NCBI GenBank assembly: GCA_030765645.1
Contig: JAVCCE010000076.1
Location: 1-64,000, forward strand
Direction: 5' to 3'
Length of the DNA: 64,000 bases
Source: Candidatus Hinthialibacter antarcticus
GTDB taxonomy: Bacteria > Hinthialibacterota > Hinthialibacteria > Hinthialibacterales > Hinthialibacteraceae
The translations under genes were made by a program, and so were the position numbers. The first letter of the stretch is position 1. Each line of letters begins with the position of its first letter. Positions 34,631 through 43,108 of this stretch are shown here, in pieces. The notes under the pieces are model-generated. The model had not been told where the DNA came from. It was given only the letters and a program-made list of their open reading frames with translations, and ran no database searches.

Positions 34631-35755
34631 ATGGCGTCAAGCGCAACAAAGAAAAGCAACAATATCGCGTCAATCCTTTTGATTATCCTGCTTTTGGTTG
34701 GGATCATCACGGGGCGCTATTTAACCGTCTTATGTGTACTTGTTGTATTTGGAGTGCGTTTTTTGCATTCCATTTTTTACACGCGCATCCCGCCGCTGTA
34801 TTGGGCTTTTATGCTTTCTGGCATAGGGCTGGGCGCGGCCACGCTTTACTATGAACAGGGCGAAGCGGTGATTGTGTTTGTCGGCCTGGCGCTGCTGGAA
34901 GCGCTGCGCGTGTTTCTGATTGCGCTGTTCAATTATCCCTCGACGATCAAAAACCTCGAAACTCTAACCAGTGAATTAGAACTTCGCGTTGAACAACGCA
35001 CCGTCGAATTGCGTGACGCCAACAGTCAATTGAAAGAAGCCAACGATAAATTGCTTGAGTTGGATAAAATGAAATCGTCGTTTGTTTCGCAGGCTTCCCA
35101 TGATTTGCGTACGCCGTTGACCGCAATCAAAGGCAGCCTCGACAATTTGTCTTTAGGGATCGCGGGGGAACTCAATGAAAAGCAAGTCCGCATTCTCGAA
35201 CGGGCGCAACGCTCCGTAAACCGTTTGACGGGATTGATCAACGACATCCTTGATTTGAATCGCATTGAGTCGGGGCGAGAGAAAATCAATAAGATGAAAA
35301 CTGGCGTCAACATCATTTTACAAAACGCCGTGCAAGAACATAAACCTGCGGCGGAACAAAAAAAGATAAAATTACAAAGCGAGATTCCCAAAGAGACGCT
35401 GTATATTTTCGCCGACCCGCAAAAGATTGAGCGCATTGTCGGCGAGATGATAAGCAACGCCATTAAGTATACGCCTGAAAACGGAAACGCGCTCGTGACT
35501 TTAAAAGGCGCCAATGAAATGGTCGAGGTTTCAGTCAAAGACACGGGCGTGGGCATGGAACCGGATGAGTGCAATAAAATATGGGAGCGCTTTTACCGGA
35601 CGGCGAATTCACAGCACATGGCCAAAGGGTCAGGCCTGGGGTTGTCGATCGCCAAAGAATTGGTCGAAATGCACGGCGGGAGCATTCGCGCAACCAGCCA
35701 ACCCGGGCAAGGCTCGACGTTTATACTGACCCTGCCTATGTACAATAAAAATTAG
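34631..35755 (+). CDS. Membrane sensor histidine kinase
   Basis: A 374-residue kinase. The N-terminus has about four hydrophobic helices (residues 12-100) with no large periplasmic domain, so it likely senses a membrane or intramembrane signal. A coiled linker (ELELRVEQRTVELRDANSQL) leads to the HisKA domain with phospho-acceptor His157 in SQASHDLRTPLTAIKG. The ATPase domain has the N box EMISNAIKYTPENG, G1 DTGVGM, and G2 KGSGLGLSIAKELVEMHGG. No response regulator is adjacent; the partner may be elsewhere. No clear ribosome site precedes ATG 34631. Confidence 0.9.
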   Translation: MASSATKKSNNIASILLIILLLVGIITGRYLTVLCVLVVFGVRFLHSIFYTRIPPLYWAFMLSGIGLGAATLYYEQGEAVIVFVGLALLEALRVFLIALFNYPSTIKNLETLTSELELRVEQRTVELRDANSQLKEANDKLLELDKMKSSFVSQASHDLRTPLTAIKGSLDNLSLGIAGELNEKQVRILERAQRSVNRLTGLINDILDLNRIESGREKINKMKTGVNIILQNAVQEHKPAAEQKKIKLQSEIPKETLYIFADPQKIERIVGEMISNAIKYTPENGNALVTLKGANEMVEVSVKDTGVGMEPDECNKIWERFYRTANSQHMAKGSGLGLSIAKELVEMHGGSIRATSQPGQGSTFILTLPMYNKN

Positions 35756-35917
35756 TTGTTTGCTTTCGCTTCAATTGAGATGCGTTGTAATCGAAAAGAG
35801 CATAGATATGTGATGGTGATGTGAGAGACGTTCGCTTGATTCTAAATAGAAAAAGGTACACTATACTTGTCGTCTCTTGTGGGATGAAATGACTGATTTC
35901 GGTTCGGAGCTGTCTGA

Positions 35918-36046
35918 ATGAGCTGCATAAAAGAAAAGCCGCACAAAACCCCAAAAACCGGGTGGTATATATGTAAAAAATGCGGCGCTGCTTCTAAAAA
36001 GAAAAAAGAAATTTGCAAACCCCAAAAAGTGAAAGAGAAAGAGTAA
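35918..36046 (+). CDS. 42-residue Cys-rich zinc-ribbon-like protein
   Basis: ATG 35918 follows GGAG (35905-35908) and encodes 42 residues ending TAA at 36046. The product has Cys3, Cys19, Cys22 and Cys33, with the knuckle C19-K-K-C22-G and a very basic composition (about 14 Lys). TPKTGWYICKKCGAASKKKK is the core. Spacing is compatible with one zinc bound by four Cys, and the positive charge suggests nucleic-acid or ribosome contact. I recall similar tiny proteins in other bacteria but not a function. It stands alone between the histidine kinase and the GGDEF gene. Confidence 0.7.
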   Translation: MSCIKEKPHKTPKTGWYICKKCGAASKKKKEICKPQKVKEKE

Positions 36047-36133
36047 GGAAATTTACAATCGCGCTTTACTCTTTATATATGAACAGACTTCTGTTAGTTT
36101 GTGTTGACTCCAATTAGATTAATTACCTGTTGA

Positions 36134-37035
36134 ATGTTTGAGGAATTGGGTGTGAATCAGCAACAATTTGACTCAACACTTTTACGCCAATTATTTGAAA
36201 CAATGCCCGAAGGCGTGTGCCTGCTTGATCCGAAGGGCGTTGTTGCGTTCGACAACAAAACCGCGCGCGCGTTGAACGACGGCAAGTCGCTTCTGAATAT
36301 TCAGGCGGAAGACCTGATTCAGTGCGTTGATCTTGATAGCGGTGACTCTCCCATTGATGATACAATCCGCGATGGTCAACTTCGAACGACCAGTGGTTTA
36401 TTGACCCCGCCGAATGGCGCGCCCAAGACCGTCGCTTTTCAAATATTTCGTTTGACTGTTTCCAACCAAGAAAACTGGATTGCGATTTTTATACGCGATA
36501 ATTCAGAAGATTTACAAAACCAAGAACGCATGCGGATACTAGAAACGCAATGTTTGGTGGATTCCTTAACGGAACTGCCTAACCGCACCATGCTCTCTTC
36601 AAACCTCGCGACGCGGTTTCATGAATTTCAGCGCTTTGGATGGGCGTTCGGCGTGATGATGATCGACATCGACCATTTCAAAGTATTCAACGATCAATAT
36701 GGACATGACATTGGCGACGTCGTTTTGCAATCGACGGGAAGAATGCTCTCAAAAAACTTGCGTCCGTTCGATATTGTGGGGCGTTGGGGTGGAGAAGAGT
36801 TCGTTGCGGTCATTGCAAATGTCGACAAGTTCGGGATGCTCAGTGCAGCCGAGCGAACACGCTTTCAAGTGAGAAAAACCGCATCGTAGTCAGCGGACAA
36901 AGTTTGAAAGTAACGGTTTCAATTGGCGCCGCGATGTGTCGTCAAGACGATGACGTTGAATCAATCATCAAACGCGCTGACCAAGCCATGTATGACAGCA
37001 AGGCGGGTGGACGTAACAAAACAACCGTCGTTTAG
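36134..37035 (+). pseudogene. PAS-GGDEF diguanylate cyclase, frameshifted
   Basis: Frame 1 (36134-36889) encodes a PAS-like domain (about residues 15-130) and most of a GGDEF domain: DSLTELPNRTML, MMIDIDHFKVFNDQYGHDIG and the active site RWGGEEF. It stops at TAG 36887-36889. The missing end continues in another frame to 37035: RIVVSGQSLKVTVSIGAAM, then ADQAMYDSKAGGRNK. Adding one A to the A5 run (36874-36878) joins them into AERTRFQVRKNRIVVSG, which has the right length for the family. So a single-base loss explains the break: sequencing error, true mutation or slippage. An intact product would make cyclic di-GMP. Confidence 0.85.
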
Positions 37036-37066
37036 GATATTTTGTACTAAATTTCAGCGAGCGCGT

Positions 37067-38356
37067 TTATGCTTCGCGCTTGTCAATCACGCGTTCTTTT
37101 CCTTCCAGGCTTTTCGGTTCCACCAATTTAATAATCGGTTTAAAACGCAGGCGAATTAATATCGCCTCTTCAATTCGTTCACGCAGCGCTTCTAATGGCC
37201 CGACCTGGTCATTAAAGATTTCCGGCGTGATCTCTACTTCGATTTCAACCCGGTCCCAGGTTTCTTCCCGAAGAATGATGAGGCGATAGTTGGCGGTTGC
37301 ATGTTCGATGCGGGACAGTACGGCGCCAACTTCCGCAGGCGAAAACTCGATCCCTTCCACAATGAGCATGTCGTCGGCGCGTTCGGTAACAGGCGCCATG
37401 CGGGCGGACGTGCGTCCGCATGGGCAGGCAGCCGCATCAATGGAGGTGATTGCTCCGGTCGAAAAACGGATTAGGGGAAACGCCTCTTTGGTCAGCGTTG
37501 TGATGGTCAGTTCGCCTCGTTCTCCGTGTGTGAGAATCTCGCCGCTTTGGGGATCGACGATCTCGGCGAGAAAGTGGTCTTCGTTCAGGTGAAGCCCATT
37601 ATGTTCTGCGCATTCAAACGCAACGCCCGGCATACAAATTTCGCTGACGCCGAAGTTTTCAAAAACGTCAACATAAAGCCCTTCTTCGATCAACGAACGG
37701 CTGAGCGGCGAGCTGCTTTCTCCGACCAAGACAACGGAGCGCAGAAAAAGCGTTTTGGCGTCAATCGTTTTCTCTTGCATGTAGCGGACAATATGCACAG
37801 CGCGCGAAGGCGTACAAATCAACACGGTGGTGCGGTAGTTGCGCATGATCTCGATCTGATCGGCGATGGGGGTGTTAAACAAGGGCGTCACGCACGCGCC
37901 GAGTTGCTCAACGCCGTAATGCGCCGCGACCGCGCCGGGGAAGAGCGCGTAATCCAGGTACACCAACACCATATCGTTTTGAGTGATGTCCGCCGCCGCG
38001 AACCCGCGCGCTTTCATCTCCGTCCAAACGCGGATGTCGTTTTGGGTGTGCCCGATGACAATCGGTTCGCATCGGCCTGACGCGCTGGGGTGAAGCCGGA
38101 CGACCTCGCGCAAGGGCACAGCGAACATGCCGTACGGTTGGTTGGCGAGCAATGTGTCGCGATTGATGCGCGGCAGTTTGTTCAAGTCGTTGAGCGTGGT
38201 GATTTCTCTCGGCAGCCAATCGGCCTCTTTAAACGATTGCTGGTAATGAGTGACGTTTCGGACGGCGCGGTTCAACGCCGCTTGCAAGCGCTCCAGTTGT
38301 AATTGCTGGATGCTGTCGCGGGTTTCGCATTCTTGTTTTTCGTTGAGGATCGGCAT
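37067..38356 (-). CDS. Phenylacetate-CoA ligase-family adenylating enzyme
   Basis: An AMP-forming acyl-CoA ligase of 429 residues, from ATG 38356 (AGGGGGCAAAACGCC upstream); a longer frame would overlap livF. It has the PaaK-type N-terminus (QQLQLERLQAALNRAVRNVT), HPSASGRCEPIVIGHTQND resembling the AMP-binding loop TSGTTG, FENFGVSEI for the adenine motif, GELTITTLTKEAFPLIRFST, and the mobile C-terminal lid (RADDMLIVEGIEFSPAEVG ... RVEIEVEI). Note that the phosphate-binding loop is SASGRC instead of SSGTTG. It would activate phenylacetate or a related aromatic acid to its CoA ester. It is the last gene of the liv cluster, 14 bases after livF. Confidence 0.85.
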   Translation of the reverse strand: MPILNEKQECETRDSIQQLQLERLQAALNRAVRNVTHYQQSFKEADWLPREITTLNDLNKLPRINRDTLLANQPYGMFAVPLREVVRLHPSASGRCEPIVIGHTQNDIRVWTEMKARGFAAADITQNDMVLVYLDYALFPGAVAAHYGVEQLGACVTPLFNTPIADQIEIMRNYRTTVLICTPSRAVHIVRYMQEKTIDAKTLFLRSVVLVGESSSPLSRSLIEEGLYVDVFENFGVSEICMPGVAFECAEHNGLHLNEDHFLAEIVDPQSGEILTHGERGELTITTLTKEAFPLIRFSTGAITSIDAAACPCGRTSARMAPVTERADDMLIVEGIEFSPAEVGAVLSRIEHATANYRLIILREETWDRVEIEVEITPEIFNDQVGPLEALRERIEEAILIRLRFKPIIKLVEPKSLEGKERVIDKREA

Positions 38357-38370
38357 GGCGTTTTGCCCCC

Positions 38371-39105
38371 TTACTCCCAAATCTCTCCACGGCCTTTGCC
38401 CATATAGGCGCGTTCAATTTCCTGGTTGCGTTTTAAATCTTCACAGTCGCCTTCCATGACAATTTGGCCGGTTTCCATCACATAGCCGCGGTCGGCGGTA
38501 TCCAACGCCAGCCGCGCATTTTGTTCAACCAATAAAATTGTCATGCCGCGTTTTTGCAGTTCGGTGATTGTTGAGAAAATTTCTTGAATGATGCGCGGCG
38601 CCAGCCCAATCGACGGTTCATCTAATAAAAGCAGTTTGGGCCCTGACATTAATGCGCGACCAATCGCTAGCATCTGTTGTTCGCCGCCGCTGAGCGTCCC
38701 GGCGAGTTGTTTTTTGCGTTCCTGTAAAATCGGGAACAGCGAGAGGATCATATCTAACTGCTCGTTGATTTCGTCTTTGCTCTTGCGACCGTATTGGGTG
38801 TAGGCGCCAAGCACCAGATTGTCGATGACGCTCAATGGAGAAAACAACTGGCGCCCTTCAGGAACCAGCGCAACGCCTAGCCGCACCATCTTGGTCGGCG
38901 TCATACGCATTAAGTCGCGTTCCTCTAATTGGAGCCGACCGCTTTGCGGCGACAGCAGCCCGGCTATGACATTCAACAGTGTACTTTTTCCCGCGCCGTT
39001 GGCGCCGATGAACGTGACGATTTCCCCTTTGTTGACGTGAAAGGAAACGCCTTTGAGAATCTCGACTCGTCCGATGGCCGCGGTCAGGTTAGTTGCGGTC
39101 AGCAT
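38371..39105 (-). CDS. livF: LivF-type ABC transporter ATP-binding protein
   Basis: A 244-residue ATPase of the branched-chain/hydrophobic amino-acid transporter family. ATG 39105 follows a perfect AAGGAGGCGAGTG, so the longer frame from 39123 is not used. Walker A is GANGAGKST, the signature is LSGGEQQMLAIGRALM, Walker B LLLLDEPSIGLAP. It overlaps the end of livG by 17 bases. Together with LivG it drives import through LivH/LivM of a substrate delivered by the binding protein at 41822-42988. Confidence 0.95.
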   Translation of the reverse strand: MLTATNLTAAIGRVEILKGVSFHVNKGEIVTFIGANGAGKSTLLNVIAGLLSPQSGRLQLEERDLMRMTPTKMVRLGVALVPEGRQLFSPLSVIDNLVLGAYTQYGRKSKDEINEQLDMILSLFPILQERKKQLAGTLSGGEQQMLAIGRALMSGPKLLLLDEPSIGLAPRIIQEIFSTITELQKRGMTILLVEQNARLALDTADRGYVMETGQIVMEGDCEDLKRNQEIERAYMGKGRGEIWE

Positions 39106-39871
39106 CACTCGCCTCCTTGCCAAGGTAGGCGGCGATTACCGCTGCGTTCTTTTGGATTTCTTTCGGCGCGCCTTGCGCAATTTTGCTGCCGTGGTTCAGG
39201 ACGCAGATGGAGTCCGAAATATCCATAACCAGCGACATGTCGTGTTCGATGATGAGGACGGTGACGCCCGCGTCGCGAATTTTACAAACCAGTTCGCCCA
39301 TTTCCGCCGTCTCGCGAATGTTCAATCCTGCGGCGGGTTCATCAAGCAAAATCAGTTTGGGTTCCGTAGCGAGAGCGCGGGCGATTTCCGTCTTGCGGTG
39401 GACCACAAACGGCAGGTTGCTTGGCAGGGAACCATAGTTGTCGTCGACGCCGACGAATGAGAGCCACTCTTTCGCCGATTCTTGAATCGCCCGTTCTTCG
39501 CGCCGTTCCCACGGCATACGTAACGCCGAACTGAACATGCCGCAGCGGGATCGGAGATGGCGCCCCACCATGACGTTTTCTAAAATGCTCAAATTGTGAA
39601 ATAACTCGGCGGTTTGAAAAGTTCGCGAGATGCCCAGCCGAGCGACTTGGTGCGTAGCGCGGCCATTGGTTTCGGTTCCATCAAAATGAATTTTACCTTC
39701 ACTGGTTGGAAACACGCCGCAGATTAAATTAAACAAGGTCGTCTTGCCTGCGCCGTTGGGGCCGATCACGGCGAAGATCAATTTGGGCGAAATTTCAAGA
39801 TCAACTTGGCTGACCGCTGTTAGCCCGCCGAAGCGTCGCGTCACGCCCTGAAGACGAAGCAGAGAGTTCAT
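39089..39871 (-). CDS. livG: LivG-type ABC transporter ATP-binding protein
   Basis: A 260-residue ATPase. Walker A is GPNGAGKTT and Walker B LILLDEPAAGLN. The ABC signature region, usually NLPYGQQRRLEIARAL in LivG proteins, reads NLPFVVHRKTEIARAL; the GQQ is replaced by VVH, a departure worth noting. The EHDMSLVMDISDSICVLNHG H-loop is intact. Start ATG 39871 overlaps the livM stop as ATGA, so translation is coupled. Confidence 0.93.
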   Translation of the reverse strand: MNSLLRLQGVTRRFGGLTAVSQVDLEISPKLIFAVIGPNGAGKTTLFNLICGVFPTSEGKIHFDGTETNGRATHQVARLGISRTFQTAELFHNLSILENVMVGRHLRSRCGMFSSALRMPWERREERAIQESAKEWLSFVGVDDNYGSLPSNLPFVVHRKTEIARALATEPKLILLDEPAAGLNIRETAEMGELVCKIRDAGVTVLIIEHDMSLVMDISDSICVLNHGSKIAQGAPKEIQKNAAVIAAYLGKEASDADRN

Positions 39872-40833
39872 GTCGCTTCCCTCCGTTGCAGGCGTTTGAG
39901 AAACCCGGCGGCTTGGCGGACGCCGCCGTAGAGTCCGTCTGGAGAGAAAAGAAGAATAATTATCAGAATGGCGCCGTAAACGAGGATGTCGAAATCTTCA
40001 AACACGCCCAAAAATTCCGGCAGAATGGTCAGCAGTATGGTTCCAATCAATGCGCCCCAGATGCTGTGCATCCCGCCGACGGCGACCATGACAACCAACA
40101 TGATGGAGAGTTTGAGTTCGCAAGCGGTGGGGCTGACGAATGTCATGTAGTGGGCGTAGAGGCTGCCGGCGAATGCGGCTAATGCCGCGCTGAGAATAAA
40201 GATTTGCAACTTGTATTTTGCCGCGTCGACTCCCATTGCATTGGCGGCGTTTTCGCTGCCGTGAATTGATTGCAGGGCGCGCCCTACGCGGGAGTGAATG
40301 ATATGAATCGAAAACAGGATGACAATGCTAACCAACGCCCAAACAAAATAGTAGAAAATTAAATCGTTTTTCAGGGAAAGGCCAAACAATGACAAACGGG
40401 GAATCCCGCCGAAGCCCGACGGCCCGCCGGTCAGATCGACTTCCGCCGTGAAAACGATGACGACGATTTCGCCGAACGCCAACGTCGCCATTGCCAGGTA
40501 GTGCCCGCGCAGCCGTAAGGTTGGATAGCCAATCAGGGCGGCAATAACGCAGGTAATAAAGAGAGAGGCGGCGACCGCCAGCCAGGGGTTCCAGTTGGCC
40601 AGCGTGGTTAGCAGGCCGGACGCATACGCGCCGATGCCGAAAAATGCGCCGTGTCCAAGCGAGATTTGTCCGGCGTATCCCATCAACAGGCTGAGGCCGA
40701 TTGTGACGATAGAGTAAATTCCAACGAAGATAAATACCGTAATCCAATAACTGTTAACGCCGACCATAAACGGAAACAGCGCCGCCAATAGGACGACGAT
40801 CAGAAGAGGTATGTATTTAGTCAATGACTTCAT
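39868..40833 (-). CDS. livM: LivM-type permease
   Basis: A 321-residue inner-membrane permease with nine or ten predicted helices. The conserved LLMGYAGQISLGHGAFFGIGAY stretch near residues 49-70 and the TGGPSGFGGIPRL loop are typical for LivM, as is GRALQSIHGSENAANAMGVD, the coupling helix that contacts the ATPase. It pairs with LivH. Ribosome site before ATG 40833 is weak; a 43-base gap separates it from livH. Confidence 0.94.
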   Translation of the reverse strand: MKSLTKYIPLLIVVLLAALFPFMVGVNSYWITVFIFVGIYSIVTIGLSLLMGYAGQISLGHGAFFGIGAYASGLLTTLANWNPWLAVAASLFITCVIAALIGYPTLRLRGHYLAMATLAFGEIVVIVFTAEVDLTGGPSGFGGIPRLSLFGLSLKNDLIFYYFVWALVSIVILFSIHIIHSRVGRALQSIHGSENAANAMGVDAAKYKLQIFILSAALAAFAGSLYAHYMTFVSPTACELKLSIMLVVMVAVGGMHSIWGALIGTILLTILPEFLGVFEDFDILVYGAILIIILLFSPDGLYGGVRQAAGFLKRLQRREAT

Positions 40834-40876
40834 TCCAGAAATCCAATGGATTAAAAATGGATGATTGAATTCAACG

Positions 40877-41776
40877 CTAAAATTTCTTTAAGCGGTCGGC
40901 TTCGCGATTGCCGAACAATCCGCTGGGACGCACGAACAGGATGATCAACAACACAACCAACGAGATCGCGTCTTTATACGCGGAAGAAATCAGCCCGGCG
41001 CCGAGTGATTCTAAAATGCCCAGAATGAATCCCGCTGCGACGGCGCCGCCGCTGTTGCCCAGCCCGCCAAGCACCGCCGCGCTGAAGCCTTTGAGCGCCA
41101 ACATGAAGCCCCGGTTGTAATCGACGAGTGATATCGGCGTGATGATGATGCCCGCAATGGCCCCGACCGCTGCGCTGAGCACAAACGATAAGCAAATCAT
41201 GCGTGAGGCTTCGATGCCGGATAGAAGCGCTGCGGTGCGGTTCGCCGCGCAGGCGCGCATGGCTTTGCCGACCAGGGTGTAGCGAAAGAACAGCGTGAGC
41301 GCGCAGACGGTGACGAACATGATGCCGAGAATCCAAAGCGTTTGCGGCAGGATGAACGCGCCGAAAAGGACGAGGGCGTCTTCGCCTGAAAAGTGGGGAA
41401 GGATGTAACTCTCTTTTCCCCAAAACAACATCGCAGCGCCCCGAATGACGATCGAACCGCCGATGGTGACGATAATCATGGTCAAAACGCCCGCGTTGCG
41501 AAGCGGGTAGATCGCCGCCCGTTCAAAGAGGCCGCCGATCAACGCCACGATGGCGACCGTTAAAATAAACGCCGCAGCGACGGGAAGCCCCATCGCTGCG
41601 GTGAGTGATACCATAATCATGCCGCCCAGCATGACAAACTCGCCTTGTGCGAAGTTGATAATGCCAGTGGCGTTATAAATTATGTTGAAGCCAATGGCGA
41701 CCATTCCATAGATGCCGCCAATGCTGAGGCCCGTTACCAGGTATTGAAGTATTTGACTCGCAAAACTCATTTCCAT
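40877..41776 (-). CDS. livH: LivH-type permease
   Basis: A 299-residue permease. Family hallmarks are GGIYGMVAIGFNIIYNATGI then INFAQGEFVMLGGM near the N-terminus, VGKAMRACAANRTAALLSGI (coupling helix) and GFSAAVLGGLGNSGGAVAAG. ATG 41776 or ATG 41770 may be used; the difference is two residues. It lies 45 bases downstream of the binding-protein gene. Confidence 0.94.
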   Translation of the reverse strand: MEMSFASQILQYLVTGLSIGGIYGMVAIGFNIIYNATGIINFAQGEFVMLGGMIMVSLTAAMGLPVAAAFILTVAIVALIGGLFERAAIYPLRNAGVLTMIIVTIGGSIVIRGAAMLFWGKESYILPHFSGEDALVLFGAFILPQTLWILGIMFVTVCALTLFFRYTLVGKAMRACAANRTAALLSGIEASRMICLSFVLSAAVGAIAGIIITPISLVDYNRGFMLALKGFSAAVLGGLGNSGGAVAAGFILGILESLGAGLISSAYKDAISLVVLLIILFVRPSGLFGNREADRLKKF

Positions 41777-41821
41777 CCGACAAACACAATATCCTTACAC
41801 TGGTTTAGGCTGCTGTATCTC

Positions 41822-42988
41822 TTATGGCTGATACAGCACAAATTTTCCATCTTTAACCTGGATCATTTCAAACGCGTCTTTGTTTAATCCATTATGGTCT
41901 GTAGGAGACATATTGAATGTTCCTGCGGTTCCATGAAAGCCCTGTAGCTGCTCAATGTGGCCGCGAATCATTTCCGGGTCGTCGCCGACGGCTTTTAGCG
42001 CATCGACTACCATGTACATCGCGTCATAAGCATGACCGCCGAATGTGCTGGCTACGCCGCCGAAATTGGTTTGGTAATCTGTTTGGTAATCGACTAGCAT
42101 CTGCTTGCGTGGATGCGAATCCGGCAGCGTTTCCGCCGCGAGCAATGCGCCTGCGGGGAAGAGAATGCCGTTCGCCGCGTCGCCCGCCGCTTCGACGAAT
42201 TTGATATTACCAAAGCCGTGGCTTTGATAGAGCGGAACCGTCATATTAAGTTGCTTCATGTTTTTGGGAACGATGCTTTGCGCGGCAACGATTGACCAAT
42301 TGACAATTGCTTGCGCGTCCGTCCCGCGAATGTGCGTCAATTGCGCGGTCATGTCGGTATCGGTCGGCGCGTAGGTTTCATCCGAGACGATTTCCATTCC
42401 CATGTCAGGGGCGATTTTTTTCAATTGATCGCGGCCTGCTTTTCCAAAACCGGTGGTGCCGGTAATGATCGCAATTTTGTTGATATTTTTGGATTTCATG
42501 TCTTCGAAAATGCGAATGACGCAATCGCTATCTTTTTGCGGCGTCTTGAAAACCCACTGTTTAACGGGATTCACAATCGCTTCCGCCGCCGCGCATGAAA
42601 TCAGGGGAATTTCATTTTCTTCCATAATTTCGATGACGGCCATGGTGGTACCGCTGCGCGAGGGGCCGATGATTGCGCAGACGTTTTCGCGTTTGATTAA
42701 TTTATTCGCGGCAATCACCGCCTTGGTGTCGTCGCCTTCGCTGTCTTCAACGATGAGTTCGATCATGCGGCCATTGATTCCGCCGGCTTCGTTCACTTTG
42801 TCGACAATCATCATGGCCGTATTTTTTTCCGGTTCTCCTAAAAATGACGCAGGGCCGGTTACGGCGAAGATGGCGCCAACTTTAATTGGTTCGGCGTCGC
42901 CGGAGGTTGTTGCTTGATCGCCTTGTCCGCAGGAGAAAGCGAATAAGGTAATGATTCCAATCAGGAGCGCATTTCTTAAAGTCGTCAT
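41822..42988 (-). CDS. Periplasmic-type solute-binding lipoprotein of the liv transporter
   Basis: A 388-residue branched-chain amino-acid/amide/aromatic-type binding protein (family I fold). The lipobox LFAFSC (residues 15-20) anchors it to a membrane. IKVGAIFAVTGPASFLGEPE is the standard mature start. AIIGPSRSGTTMAVIEIMEE is the ligand-binding first lobe, and GGHAYDAMYMVVDALKAVGD the C-terminal lobe. GGAGGATAACC precedes ATG 42988. In this gene setting, with a PaaK-like ligase and an outer-membrane porin, an aromatic or carboxylic acid ligand is more likely than leucine, but that is inference. Confidence 0.9.
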   Translation of the reverse strand: MTTLRNALLIGIITLFAFSCGQGDQATTSGDAEPIKVGAIFAVTGPASFLGEPEKNTAMMIVDKVNEAGGINGRMIELIVEDSEGDDTKAVIAANKLIKRENVCAIIGPSRSGTTMAVIEIMEENEIPLISCAAAEAIVNPVKQWVFKTPQKDSDCVIRIFEDMKSKNINKIAIITGTTGFGKAGRDQLKKIAPDMGMEIVSDETYAPTDTDMTAQLTHIRGTDAQAIVNWSIVAAQSIVPKNMKQLNMTVPLYQSHGFGNIKFVEAAGDAANGILFPAGALLAAETLPDSHPRKQMLVDYQTDYQTNFGGVASTFGGHAYDAMYMVVDALKAVGDDPEMIRGHIEQLQGFHGTAGTFNMSPTDHNGLNKDAFEMIQVKDGKFVLYQP

Positions 42989-43108
42989 GGTTATCCTCCC
43001 ATGCTCGTCAAGACGAGGCTTGACGATTATCTCTGCTTCCGTTTTTTGTTTAGATTAGCGCCAGGTCCAACTCACAAATGCTGCCCGGGCCTGGCGCTAA
43101 AAACAAAA

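Noticed and set aside
35736-35954. 72-residue minus-strand frame between the kinase and the 42-residue gene
   Set aside because: No ribosome site, odd composition, and it overlaps the start of the better supported small plus-strand gene.
36784-37035. Separate 83-residue gene after the PAS-GGDEF gene
   Set aside because: Its first 35 residues are out of frame with any domain; the rest is the missing end of GGDEF, so it is the frameshifted tail.
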